Assembly (NCBI RefSeq): GCF_009765215.1 | Contig: NZ_VLNV01000003.1 | Coordinates: forward strand, 1-64,000 | Direction: 5' to 3' | DNA length: 64,000 nucleotides | From: Lysobacter prati | Lineage (GTDB): Bacteria; Pseudomonadota; Gammaproteobacteria; Xanthomonadales; Xanthomonadaceae | Part shown: positions 7,640 through 16,700 of the stretch, piece after piece | Numbering within the stretch: position 1 is the stretch's first letter | Layout: each line of letters starts with the position of its first letter | The notes under the pieces: generated by a model | The model's database searches: none | Told to the model about the DNA's origin: nothing | What the model saw: only the letters and a program-made list of their open reading frames with translations | Translations under genes and position numbers: made by a program

Positions 7640-9965
7640 CGCCCACCTCGTTTGCCGGCGCACGCACGATCAGCAGCGCCAGCACGAAGTTGCAGACCAC
7701 GCCGAGCGCGACCGTGGCGCCGATCGCCCGCAGCACCGGGATGCTCGACGCGGCCAGCAGCGCGAACACCAGCAAGGTGGTCAGGCTGCAGACGATCACC
7801 GCGTGCAGCGTGCGCAGCTGCTCGCTGCGATCGTCGCCGGCGTGATCGAAGAACAACGCGTAATCCAGGCCAAGGCCGGCGGCGAGGATGAGCGAGACCA
7901 GGTGGAACAGGTTCAGTTCGACCCCGACCGCGCGCAGCATGGCCAGGATCAGCAGCGTGCTCAGCGCCATCGGCGCCAGCACCCGCAGCACGCGCCGCGG
8001 CGAGCGCAACGCCACCCACACCGCCGCGGTCAACAGCACCGCCGCCAGCGCCAGCGCCCACAGCACGCGCTGGCGGTACTGGGCCACCAGCGATTCCGAC
8101 GCCTGCTTGAGGTCGAGCAGCTGCGCGCCGTTGCGCGCCGCCGCCTTGGCGACGGCGGCCGGATCGTTCAACCCGCTCAGCGCCACCAGCGCGGTCACGT
8201 GGCCGCCGCGCTGTAGCAGCAACCCTTCGACGCTGGGCGCCAGCGGCGTGCCGGCCAGGTCGCCCGGCATCAATGCCGGTGACTGTTTCGCGCGCTCGAC
8301 ATCGGCCACGAACTCGTCGAAGGCGCCGGACTGGAACGGCCCGTCGCTCATCGCCTGGTCGAGCACCGTGCGCAAGGCGTCGCGGTCGGGCAATCGGGCC
8401 TGACGCTGCTTCTGCGTTGCGGCGCTGGGCAGGTAACGCGCGGCGAGGTCGTAACCGGCGATGGCGCCGTCGCTACGGAGGCGTTGCAGCTCCGGCAGCA
8501 GGCGCTCGGAGGCCTGCAACGCCGACTCCACATCGGGCCGCTGCACCACCAGCACGTAGCGCACGTCGGGCGCGCCGAGTTCGGAGCGCAGCTGCGCATC
8601 GCGCGCCAGCGCGGCCGGCGGCACCGGGGTCAGGCGGCCGAGGTCGTTCTGCCAGAAGGAGCCGGGTGCGAAGGCGGCCACTGCGGCGGCGACCAGCGCA
8701 ATCATCAGCACCGCACCGCCGCGCAATCGTGGCCAACGTGCGAGGCGCTCCCAGCAGCGCCCCAGCCAGACCGCGTCGGCGGCATCGCGCGGCGCCGGAT
8801 CGATCAGCGCCGGCAGCAGGAACCGCGTCGCCAATGCTGCCGTCGCCAGGCCGACCACGGTGAACACCGCCAGCTGCTGCAGGCCATCGACGCCGGAGAC
8901 CAGGAAGGTCAGGTAGGCAATGCAGGTCGACACCACGCCGGTACTCAGCGTCGGCCACAGCGCGCGCGCACTCGCCCACGGCGAGACGCCGGCGCGCTGA
9001 TGACTGAACAGATGGATCGGATAGTCCTGGACCACGCCGATCAGGGTGAAACCGAAGGCGACCGTGATGCCGTGCACACCGTCGAAGGCCAGCGCGACCG
9101 CGCCCAGTCCGACCAGGCCGGCGCTGGCCAGCGGCAGGCCACCCAGCAGCGGCGCCTTCCAGCTGCGGTAGGCGACCCACAGCAACAACACGAAGACCAG
9201 GCTGTCGAGCGTGCCGATCAGGCTGGCTTCGCGCGCGGTGCGGTTGCCAATCTCCACCGAAAACGCACCCGGACCGGTCAGCGACATGCGCGTGGCGGTG
9301 TCGTCACGGACCGCGGCGAACGCGGCCTGGATCGAGTCGAACGCGGCCTGCTGCCCCTTCGGATCGAACCCGGCGGCGTGCGTCTCGACAGCGAGCAGTG
9401 CTTCGCGCCCGGCCCTGTCGAACCAGACGCCGTGCAGGCGCTGCGGCGCGTTCGCCGGCTGCCAGGTTTCGGCCAGCTTGAGCGTTTCCAGCGTCGGGTC
9501 GGCGGACAGCAGCGGCTCGATCATCGCCGCCGCCGGTGAACCCAGGTCCTGCAGGCGGGCGTCGAGTTGCGCGCGCAGGTAATCGGCGTCCAGCGCCTGC
9601 GCATCCAGCGTCGACGACAGCAGGTAGCGGTAGGGGCGCAGGTGCGAAGGAATCGCCTCCGGTCCCAGCGCTGCGCCGTTGGCGACCAGCTTGAAGGACG
9701 GCAGCGTTGCCAGGCGATCGCGCAACGATTGCGACTGCGCGGCGAGCGTCTCCGCATCCGAACCGGCCAGGCCGATCAGCAACAGGCGCGAGCCGGGGCC
9801 TTCGCCGAGTTCGTCGATCAGCAACTTCTGCGCAGGCGTCTGCGGCGACGGCATGAACTTGCGCAGGTCGCCGCTGAGCTGCAGGCGAGGTGCGACCAGC
9901 GTCGCCAGGATCAGCAGCGCCACCAGCCAAAGCAGCGCGAGGGCGAGGCGACGTGCAGCGCTCAT
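7629..9965 (-). CDS. MMPL/RND-family exporter of pigment cluster
   Basis: A 778-residue inner-membrane transporter of the MMPL (lipid-exporting RND) type. One N-terminal helix (residues about 7-26) precedes a periplasmic domain; then comes a block of five or six helices (about 245-400), a second helix and periplasmic domain, and a second helix block (about 630-770). This is the duplicated 12-helix layout of the family. Relatives in aryl-polyene and xanthomonadin clusters are proposed to move the lipidated pigment across the inner membrane. It overlaps the upstream LolA-like gene by four bases and the downstream dehydratase by 11, so it is firmly inside the operon. Confidence 0.9.
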   Translation of the reverse strand: MSAARRLALALLWLVALLILATLVAPRLQLSGDLRKFMPSPQTPAQKLLIDELGEGPGSRLLLIGLAGSDAETLAAQSQSLRDRLATLPSFKLVANGAALGPEAIPSHLRPYRYLLSSTLDAQALDADYLRAQLDARLQDLGSPAAAMIEPLLSADPTLETLKLAETWQPANAPQRLHGVWFDRAGREALLAVETHAAGFDPKGQQAAFDSIQAAFAAVRDDTATRMSLTGPGAFSVEIGNRTAREASLIGTLDSLVFVLLLWVAYRSWKAPLLGGLPLASAGLVGLGAVALAFDGVHGITVAFGFTLIGVVQDYPIHLFSHQRAGVSPWASARALWPTLSTGVVSTCIAYLTFLVSGVDGLQQLAVFTVVGLATAALATRFLLPALIDPAPRDAADAVWLGRCWERLARWPRLRGGAVLMIALVAAAVAAFAPGSFWQNDLGRLTPVPPAALARDAQLRSELGAPDVRYVLVVQRPDVESALQASERLLPELQRLRSDGAIAGYDLAARYLPSAATQKQRQARLPDRDALRTVLDQAMSDGPFQSGAFDEFVADVERAKQSPALMPGDLAGTPLAPSVEGLLLQRGGHVTALVALSGLNDPAAVAKAAARNGAQLLDLKQASESLVAQYRQRVLWALALAAVLLTAAVWVALRSPRRVLRVLAPMALSTLLILAMLRAVGVELNLFHLVSLILAAGLGLDYALFFDHAGDDRSEQLRTLHAVIVCSLTTLLVFALLAASSIPVLRAIGATVALGVVCNFVLALLIVRAPANEVGDGA

Positions 9966-10660
9966 CGCGCTGTATCGCCGTGACAGAGTCCGACCAGCGC
10001 GGCGGCATCGGCGATATTCGCCGCATCCACGGCGGCGCCGGCCAGCAAGGTGCGTTGCGGCGGTGCGTTGCCGACCGCGCGCGTCTCGATGCAGCGCAAT
10101 TCGGAACCGCGACCGTACAGCGCGATGGCCTGCACGCGCGTGGCCTGCGCGGCGTCCTTCGGTGCCATCGTCAACGTCCAGCGCTGGCGCGTGCCTTCGG
10201 CGGCAAGCGTGTAGTGCTGCTCCAGGCTGGCGCGATCACCGTCCAGCAAGGCAGCGAAATTGCTCTGGAACCCGGCCAGCTCCGGCACGCGCGACAGCGC
10301 GAACTTGCGCGGCGCCTGCCCGGCGCGCGCGATCGTCGCCTCGCCTGCGTGCAGCGTCGTGGTTTCGGCATAGGGCGCGCGGACTTCGCGGACCAGGGTG
10401 TCGGCATCGGGCCGCAGGTACTGGCCCGTCAGGCGCAGCGGTGCTTTGAGCAGCTTCGATCCGCGCACCTCCACGAACGGCGTGCTCGCCGGGACCGGCC
10501 GCGCGATGCCCTTCAGGATCCAGCCGGGGTCGACCGCCGTGCCGCCGTCAGCCGGGGCCGCGCACAGTGTCGCGCTCGCCAGCATCCACACCGGCGCCAG
10601 TCGTCGCACCCACGTGCCCACGTTGTTGCGCTTGCCTGTCGTCCGCCGCGTCATTGCCAT
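9962..10660 (-). CDS. LolA-like periplasmic carrier protein
   Basis: A 232-residue protein with a signal peptide-like start (Arg-Arg, then a hydrophobic run ending near CAAPADG) and a LolA-related fold expected downstream. In aryl-polyene clusters a LolA-like protein is proposed to carry the lipidated pigment through the periplasm to the outer membrane, alongside the MMPL exporter that follows it by four-base overlap. The start is uncertain: ATG at 10660, ATG at 10654 and GTG at 10621 all precede the signal peptide. All three lie inside the upstream acyltransferase coding region, giving an overlap of 74-113 bases. Confidence 0.78.
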   Translation of the reverse strand: MAMTRRTTGKRNNVGTWVRRLAPVWMLASATLCAAPADGGTAVDPGWILKGIARPVPASTPFVEVRGSKLLKAPLRLTGQYLRPDADTLVREVRAPYAETTTLHAGEATIARAGQAPRKFALSRVPELAGFQSNFAALLDGDRASLEQHYTLAAEGTRQRWTLTMAPKDAAQATRVQAIALYGRGSELRCIETRAVGNAPPQRTLLAGAAVDAANIADAAALVGLCHGDTAR

Positions 10661-11564
10661 CCCAGAAATCGTAGAAGTTGAACCAGTTGTAAGGGGCGCC
10701 GAGCACCTGCTCCTGCAGTCGCGCCGCGTATCGCCGCACCACCGCCGCCACCGCCTCGCGCCGGTCGCGGCGCGAGACATGCTGGCGCAGCGTATCCGGC
10801 CCGTCGCTGAACTCCTCGAAACGCAGGTCGTAGCGGTTGCCGCCCCGGTACAGGCCGAAGGCGAGCACGACCGGCACCTTCAGCGTCGCCGCGATCAGCC
10901 AGGGCGCGTTCGGGAAGGCGGCTTCGTTGCCGAGGAACGGCACGCGGGTCACGGCCTCGCCCGGTGCCGCGCGATCGACCAGCAACGCCACCAGTTCGCC
11001 GTCGGCCAGCGCCTGCTGGATCGCCAGCACGATGGCGACGCCATCCTGTCCGGCGTCGATGACATCGGCGGCCAGGCGCGGGTTGAGCGCGTCGAGCAGT
11101 TGCGTCAGCGTGGGGTTGTGCGAAATGTCGAGGACGATGCGCACGCGCAACGCCGGCCGCGTCGTCACCAGCACGCGCAATGCGTCGAAGCTGCCCAGGT
11201 GCGAGCCGAACACGAGCACGCCTTCACCGCGATCGACGCGATGCGCCAGCGCAGCCAGACCCTCGACACGGATGTCGAAACGCGAGAGCTGGCCACTGAG
11301 CAGGAACACGCGATCGAGGATCGTGGCGGCGAACGTATGGATGTGGCGGGCGACGTGCCACCACGTTGGCGGCCGTTCGAGCACGCGCGCCAGGAACTCG
11401 CGCGAGGCGCGGCGCTCCGGTTCGCGCACCAGCAGGAAGTAAGCGGTGATCGGGTACAGGCAAAGCCGCGCCACGGCACGACCGCCATATCGGGCAATGC
11501 TGCGGATCAACCAGATCGCGAACCGGCCGCCACCTTCGGGACGCTGCTTCCAGTGTGCGTTCAA
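10548..11564 (-). CDS. LPLAT-family lysophospholipid acyltransferase-like protein
   Basis: A 338-residue acyltransferase of the LpxL/HtrB-like LPLAT superfamily. The catalytic HX4D motif is HLGSFD near residue 121, and a short hydrophobic region near the N-terminus should bind the membrane. In aryl-polyene clusters such an enzyme attaches the polyene or a fatty acid to a lipid headgroup. The core ends at the PYNWFNFYDFW segment; the last roughly 35 residues are low-complexity and read through the start and signal-peptide region of the LolA-like gene in another frame, which looks like an extended tail rather than a conserved domain. It overlaps the upstream dehydratase stop by four bases. Confidence 0.88.
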   Translation of the reverse strand: MNAHWKQRPEGGGRFAIWLIRSIARYGGRAVARLCLYPITAYFLLVREPERRASREFLARVLERPPTWWHVARHIHTFAATILDRVFLLSGQLSRFDIRVEGLAALAHRVDRGEGVLVFGSHLGSFDALRVLVTTRPALRVRIVLDISHNPTLTQLLDALNPRLAADVIDAGQDGVAIVLAIQQALADGELVALLVDRAAPGEAVTRVPFLGNEAAFPNAPWLIAATLKVPVVLAFGLYRGGNRYDLRFEEFSDGPDTLRQHVSRRDRREAVAAVVRRYAARLQEQVLGAPYNWFNFYDFWDGNDAADDRQAQQRGHVGATTGAGVDAGERDTVRGPG

Positions 11565-11869
11565 GGCCGGCTCGCTTCGGGAGTGCGCGCGTCGGCGACG
11601 GCGATTTCGCCGCTGGCCAGCAGCGTCTCACTGCGCAGCACCCGGAAGCGCCAGCGCGGCGCGGCGCCTTCCAGTTCGATGCGCGCCTCCTGGCCCGGCA
11701 GCAACGGCTGCACGAACTTGACCTGCGGCAGCCGCAACGGCGGCAGTGGCCCGTGCAGCGCCTCCAGCGCCTCGACCACGCGGTCCAGCAGCACCACGCC
11801 GGGCACCAGCGGTCGTCCCGGGAAGTGCCCGGGCAGGCTGGGATGGTCGGCGGGGATGACGAAACGCAT
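11561..11869 (-). CDS. Hot-dog fold dehydratase (ApeI/FabZ-like)
   Basis: A 102-residue hot-dog protein. The family core HPSLPGHFPG with PLVPGVVLLDRV is at residues about 8-32; the His in GHFPG and the Asp in LLDRV are the likely catalytic pair. It is shorter than FabZ (about 145 residues), as is usual for ApeI-type members. ATG at 11869 is chosen because it starts just before the conserved core; an upstream start at 11914 adds 15 residues with no family character. It is the first gene of the - strand operon. In known clusters the AMP ligase gene often lies close to this one; here a response regulator gene is its upstream neighbour instead. Confidence 0.85.
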   Translation of the reverse strand: MRFVIPADHPSLPGHFPGRPLVPGVVLLDRVVEALEALHGPLPPLRLPQVKFVQPLLPGQEARIELEGAAPRWRFRVLRSETLLASGEIAVADARTPEASRP

Positions 11870-11953
11870 GCTGTGGCGGCGGCGGGACCTGGCGAGACCG
11901 ACAGGATAAGGCACCGGCGGGCGCGGCCCGCACCGCTGCAGTGCGCCTGCCGG

Positions 11954-12640
11954 CTACGCCTCCCCGGTCGCCACGACCCCATAGCCGAGACCGTGGAAGG
12001 TCCGGATCATCGGCACCTTGAAGGGACGGTCGATCGCATTGCGCAACTGACACACATGGGTCCGCAGCAAGGCCTCCTGGCCCTGATCCAGCTCCCGCCC
12101 CCACAGGTCGCGAACCAGCTCGCGATAGCCGGCCGGCGCTGGCATGACTTCCATCAACGCTCGCAACAACCGCCTGGACGACGGCCGCAGGCGCAGCATC
12201 CTGCCCTGCCGACGCACCACCTCGCTCTTCAGGTCGTACTCGAGATCGCCGGCGCGCAGGACCGGGCCCGCCTGGCGGCGTCGATGGCGGCGATGCATCC
12301 CGACCAGCCGCGCGTTGACCTCGGCGAAGGCGACTGGCGCGTAGAGATAGTCGTCGGCACCGTTCTTCAGCGCCGCCAGGCAATGCTCCAGCTTCGCGCA
12401 CTGTGCGAGCACCAGCAGCGGCGTAGTCAACCTCAGCACCTCGCGCAAGCCGCGACACACATCCACGCCTTCGCGGCCAGACGATCGCACCAGCACAATC
12501 GCATCGAAGCGACCGGCTGCTGCCAGGCGCATGCCAAGACGGTTGCTGCCGGCATAGTCGACCTCGTGGCCGCTTTGCTCGAGGTAGTGGCACAGCTCCG
12601 CGGCGTGAAACGCGTCATGGTCGATCAGCAGCGTCCGCAT
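11954..12640 (-). CDS. OmpR-like regulator with degenerate receiver domain
   Basis: A 228-residue protein with a receiver-like domain (1-118) and a winged-helix DNA-binding domain (about 130-225, ending in RTFHGLGYGVV). The receiver lacks the phosphorylation machinery. The phospho-acceptor position holds Val51 (FDAIVLV instead of the usual LD), the switch Thr is replaced by Ala (LLVLAQ), the conserved Lys is replaced by Ala (DDYLYAP), and one acidic-pair residue is His8. It should bind DNA independently of a kinase or sense something other than phosphate. ATG at 12640 fits the receiver start. It lies 84 bp upstream of the dehydratase on the same strand and diverges from the NarL-type regulator. 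Control of the pigment operon is an inference from position. Confidence 0.88.
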   Translation of the reverse strand: MRTLLIDHDAFHAAELCHYLEQSGHEVDYAGSNRLGMRLAAAGRFDAIVLVRSSGREGVDVCRGLREVLRLTTPLLVLAQCAKLEHCLAALKNGADDYLYAPVAFAEVNARLVGMHRRHRRRQAGPVLRAGDLEYDLKSEVVRRQGRMLRLRPSSRRLLRALMEVMPAPAGYRELVRDLWGRELDQGQEALLRTHVCQLRNAIDRPFKVPMIRTFHGLGYGVVATGEA

Positions 12641-12942
12641 GACCGGAGGCGGGCTCGAGACCGCTGCGCAAGCGGTGGTCGAGGGCGTCATCGCGCGACC
12701 TGATCCGGTGGGCAGACGTCGGTGCCAGACCGATGGCTCGTGGGCATGGGGGTGATCGCGCGGCTACAGGGAGGCTGCAGGCTACGGACCGGCCGGCTTG
12801 CTCTGAATAGGATTTGGCCCATTTTGTGGAGGACGGCAGCCGGACCCGTGCACCGCCGCCCGCACGGCCGTCACAACGGTTTCGACTAAAATGCCCCCCG
12901 CACTCTCGCCGCAAAACTGCAGCCCGCAAGGAGCAAACCGTC
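12641..12942. promoter_or_regulatory. Divergent promoter region between two regulators
   Basis: This 302-bp gene-free stretch separates the degenerate OmpR-like regulator (-) from the NarL-type regulator (+). It should hold both promoters. A possible -10 box TAAAAT lies at 12887-12892 for the + strand gene, without a convincing -35 box. The ribosome binding site AAGGAG is at 12928-12933, nine bases before the ATG at 12943. Confidence 0.5.
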
Positions 12943-13584
12943 ATGCCAGTGCGAGTCATTCTGGCCGATGACCACCCCATCGTTGCCGCCGGCGTGCGCC
13001 AGTTGCTGGAGCAGGACAGCAGCACGAGCGTCGTCCATGTCGCGTCCTCGACGGATGAGTTGATGAACACGCTGGCGAGCACGCCGTGCGACCTGCTGAT
13101 CACCGACTTCAGCATGCCCGGCAATACAGCGCCGGACGGCCTGTCGATGCTCGGAACGATCAGGCGCAAGTGGCCCGACCTGGCCGACATCGTGCTCACG
13201 CGAATCTCCAATCCGGCCGTGCTTCGCAGCATTCGCGACACCGGCGTGCGCGGATTGATCAACAAGTCCGACGCCCTGTCCGAGTTGCCGCAGGCCGTAT
13301 TGACGGTGCTCAACGGGCGCGCCTACATCGCGAAGGCGGCGTTGGCCCTGCTCGAGAGCGCGGAGGCGACGCTCGGCAAGTCCGCCGAGGCAGCGCTGTC
13401 GCCGAAGGAGACCGAAGTGCTGCGGCTGTTTGCCTCCGGAATGAGCGTCAAGGACATTTCGCTGCAGCTCAACCGCAGCTCCAAGACCATCAGCAACCAG
13501 AAGCTGTCGGCCATGGAGAAGCTCGGCATCAAGTCGGATGTGGAGATCTTTGCCTACGCCTCCAGCCACGGGCTGCTTTCCTGA
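12943..13584 (+). CDS. NarL/LuxR-family response regulator
   Basis: A 213-residue response regulator with an intact receiver: acidic pair Asp9-Asp10, phospho-acceptor Asp55 in LLITDFSMPG, switch Thr in VLTRIS and Lys in GLINKSD. A LuxR-type helix-turn-helix lies at about 146-205 (SPKETEVLRLFASGMS). The arrangement resembles BvgA, EvgA and RcsB. ATG at 12943 is supported by AAGGAG nine bases upstream and by the receiver boundary. The BvgS-like kinase gene begins 141 bp downstream on the same strand, so the two should form a phosphorelay pair. Target genes are not visible from sequence; the adjacent pigment genes are candidates. Confidence 0.93.
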   Translation: MPVRVILADDHPIVAAGVRQLLEQDSSTSVVHVASSTDELMNTLASTPCDLLITDFSMPGNTAPDGLSMLGTIRRKWPDLADIVLTRISNPAVLRSIRDTGVRGLINKSDALSELPQAVLTVLNGRAYIAKAALALLESAEATLGKSAEAALSPKETEVLRLFASGMSVKDISLQLNRSSKTISNQKLSAMEKLGIKSDVEIFAYASSHGLLS

Positions 13585-13725
13585 GGCCGTCTCGCTGTTT
13601 CTGCAAAGCCTTTCGGCCCCGCGTGCACACGCTCTTGGCCATTGTTGTTAGGACGTTTCCCATACCTCGCCAATCCGGGGTGTCGTAGGCTCAAAAGTCC
13701 CCCGAACCTGGCCAGCTGGACTCCC

Positions 13726-16700
13726 ATGCCTCGCCTGCGTTGCGCTCGCTCCCGCCCACACTGGCAACGTCTGAGGGCCTTGCTGCTGCTCGCACTGCTG
13801 GTGTGCACGGCACTGCAGGGTGCGCTGGCCCAGTCTCGCCCGCTGCCTCCGCTCGATCCGCAGGAAGCCGCGTGGCGGCAAGCGCACCCGGTGGTGCAGG
13901 TCGGAGTTTTCGCCGGCGACCACATGCCGGCCGAAGCCTGGGTCGGAGGGCAACCGCAAGGCCTGGGCATCGACTACGTGAGCCTGTTGGCGGCGCGTGC
14001 CGGCTTGCGGCTGGAGTTCCACCCTTACAGCGACTGGGGCGCGGTCGCGTTCGACGGTTCTGCCGGCAACGAGTTCGACCTGCTTCCCGCACAGGGGATC
14101 ACGCCGGAGCGGCGCGACCATTTCGATTTCCTCAAGCCCTACGCGACCGTCGTTCCGGTACTGGTCGTTCGCAAGGGCGATGCGCGCATCCGCGGCGACG
14201 CCGACCTGGCGCGCGCCCGCATCGTCATCGAGCGGCGTTTCCGCAACTTCGAGCACGGTGTCGCCAGGCGCTACCCGCAAGCCACCGTGCTGTATTCGAA
14301 CGACGGCCGCGAAGCATTGGAGATGCGCGCGCGCGGCCAGGCCGACGCCTACATCGGCACGAGCACCGCGCGGACCCGGGCGCTGCTGGACCGGCGGCCG
14401 ACCGACGATCTTGTGCTGCTGTCCTCGCTGCCATTGCCGAGCTACGACATCGCCCCGGTGGTTCGTCGCGGCAATACGATGCTGCTGCAGATCCTTCGCA
14501 AGGCCGAATCCACCGTCACCGGGCAGGAGCTGACGCAGCTGCGCATGCGCTGGGGCATGGCCGAGGACATGGCGGCGCGCACGCGAAGCGCACGCAAGCC
14601 CAGCGCCGACGAGCGAGCATGGCTGCAGGGCCTGCCGACGTTGCGCGTCGGCTACGAGGTGGACCGCCACCCCTATTCCTTCGTCGACGGTGAAGGCGAG
14701 TTCGCCGGGCTGACGGCCGATTACCTGCGCATCGTCCAGCGCCAGCTCGGCCTGCGCCTGGAAATGGTGCCGGCGACGGACTGGGACGGTTTGCAGCGCA
14801 TGGTCCGTTCGCACGAGATCGACCTGATCGCGGCCGGTACCGCGCGCGATTTCGATCCGCTGGAAATGTCGTTCGCGCAGCCTTACGAGTACTTCCCGCA
14901 GGTGATCGTGGCGCGCAACGACGGGCCGCCCATTACCCGCCTGCGCGACCTGGTCGGAAAACGCGTGGCGTTTCGAAAGGAGACGGCACTGTTTGCATTG
15001 CTGCGCGCGCAGCTGCCGGGGACGCAGCTGCTGCCGACGGCGAGCAACGAGGCGGGCCTGTCGAAGCTCGCCAAGGGCGAGGCCGATGCCTTCATCGGTA
15101 CGCTGCCGGCCATCGACAACCTGATCCGCAGCCGCTACGCCGCGCAACTGCGGGTGGTCGGTCCGGCCGGGATGGACCAGGAACTGTCGTTCGGCGTGCG
15201 CCCGGAGTTCAGCGCGCTGCTGCAGCTGATCGATCGCACGCTTTCGCAGATCGACGAGGGCACCAAGGCCGGCATCCGCAGCCGCTGGATCTCGAGCGAG
15301 TACAACTACGGCGTGCCATGGAAGTGGGTGATCGGCGCCGCGCTCGCCGCGCTGCTGGTGCTGGGCATCATCCTGGCGGCCTACGCGCGGCTGCGACGCG
15401 CGTCGCGTGCGCAACAGGCCGCCGAGCAGGCGCTCGAGGCACAACTGGGATTCCGGCAGGCGCTGCTGGAGATCATTCCGTATCCGGTGTTCGTCAAGGA
15501 TGCCGAAGGTCGCTACCTGGGCGTCAATGGCGCCTACGAGGAGTACATGCACTGCCAACGCCAGGAGCTGTTGGGCAAGACCTTGCCGCAGACCCGGCAT
15601 TTTTCCGGGTTCGATGTCGAGCAGATGCATGCACAGGACCTGGCGGTGCTCGCGTCCGGCCACGGCGCGCGGCGCGAGCTGCAACAAGTCGCTCCCGACG
15701 GATCGGTCCAGAGCATGATCGTCTGGCTGTTGCCATTCAGCGACCCGGGCAGCGGCCGAAGCATCCTGCTTGGCACCTTCGTCGACATCAGCGACGCGCG
15801 CGCGGCCGAAGCCAGGGCGCGCAGTTCCGAGCAGCGGCTGTCGGAGTTCGCCCAGGCCATCCCTGGCGTCGTGTTCCGTCTGCGTGTCGACCCGGACGGG
15901 AGCCGGCGCTTCACTTTCGTCTCCGGCGATTCGGCCAGCCTTCTGGGCATGTCGGCCGAGGAGCTGATCGAGGATGAGGCGGCCCTGTTCGCCCGCGTCC
16001 ATCCCGACGACCAGGGCACTGTCACCGCCAATATCGGTGAGGCGGTGGCGACGCTGCGGCCGATGCGTGCATTCGATTTCCGCGTGCACGTCCTTGGACA
16101 GTGGCGCTGGATGCGCGCCGAAGGCGGGCAGCCGCGGCGCCTCGCCGATGAGAGCGTGGAATGGAGCGGTTACTGGATCGATACCACGCTGCTGCACGAA
16201 CAGGCGGCCGACCTGATCGCGGCCAAGGCGCAGGCCGAGGCGGCGACCGCGGCCAAGAGCGCATTCCTGGCGGCGATGAGCCATGAGATCCGCACGCCGA
16301 TGGCCGACGTGCTGGGCCTGGTCGAGTTGATCGAACGCACGCCACTGGATCGCGACCAGGCCGCGATGACCGGCATGGTGCAGGACTCGGCGCGTTCGCT
16401 GCTGCAGATCCTCGACGACATCCTCGACTTCTCGCGCATCGAGTCGGGGCATCTGCGCATCGAGAGCGCGCCGTTCGACCTGCGTGAACTGCTCGACGGA
16501 GTCGTCGGCCTGTTTCGCGCGCGGGCGCATGGCAAAGGCCTTGGCCTGCATTGCATCGTCGACTGGCGGCTGTCGGGCACGTACGAGGGCGACGCGGTCC
16601 GCATCCGCCAGATCGTCACCAACCTGCTGAGCAACGCGATCAAGTTCACCGCGCAGGGCACGGTCACCGTACGTGCCGAGCTCGCCACCTACGGTCCCGA

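Noticed and set aside
6299-7891. Long + strand frame over the ketoreductase and dehydratase genes
   Set aside because: It is antisense to FabG-like and hot-dog genes with intact catalytic motifs and has no recognisable domain.
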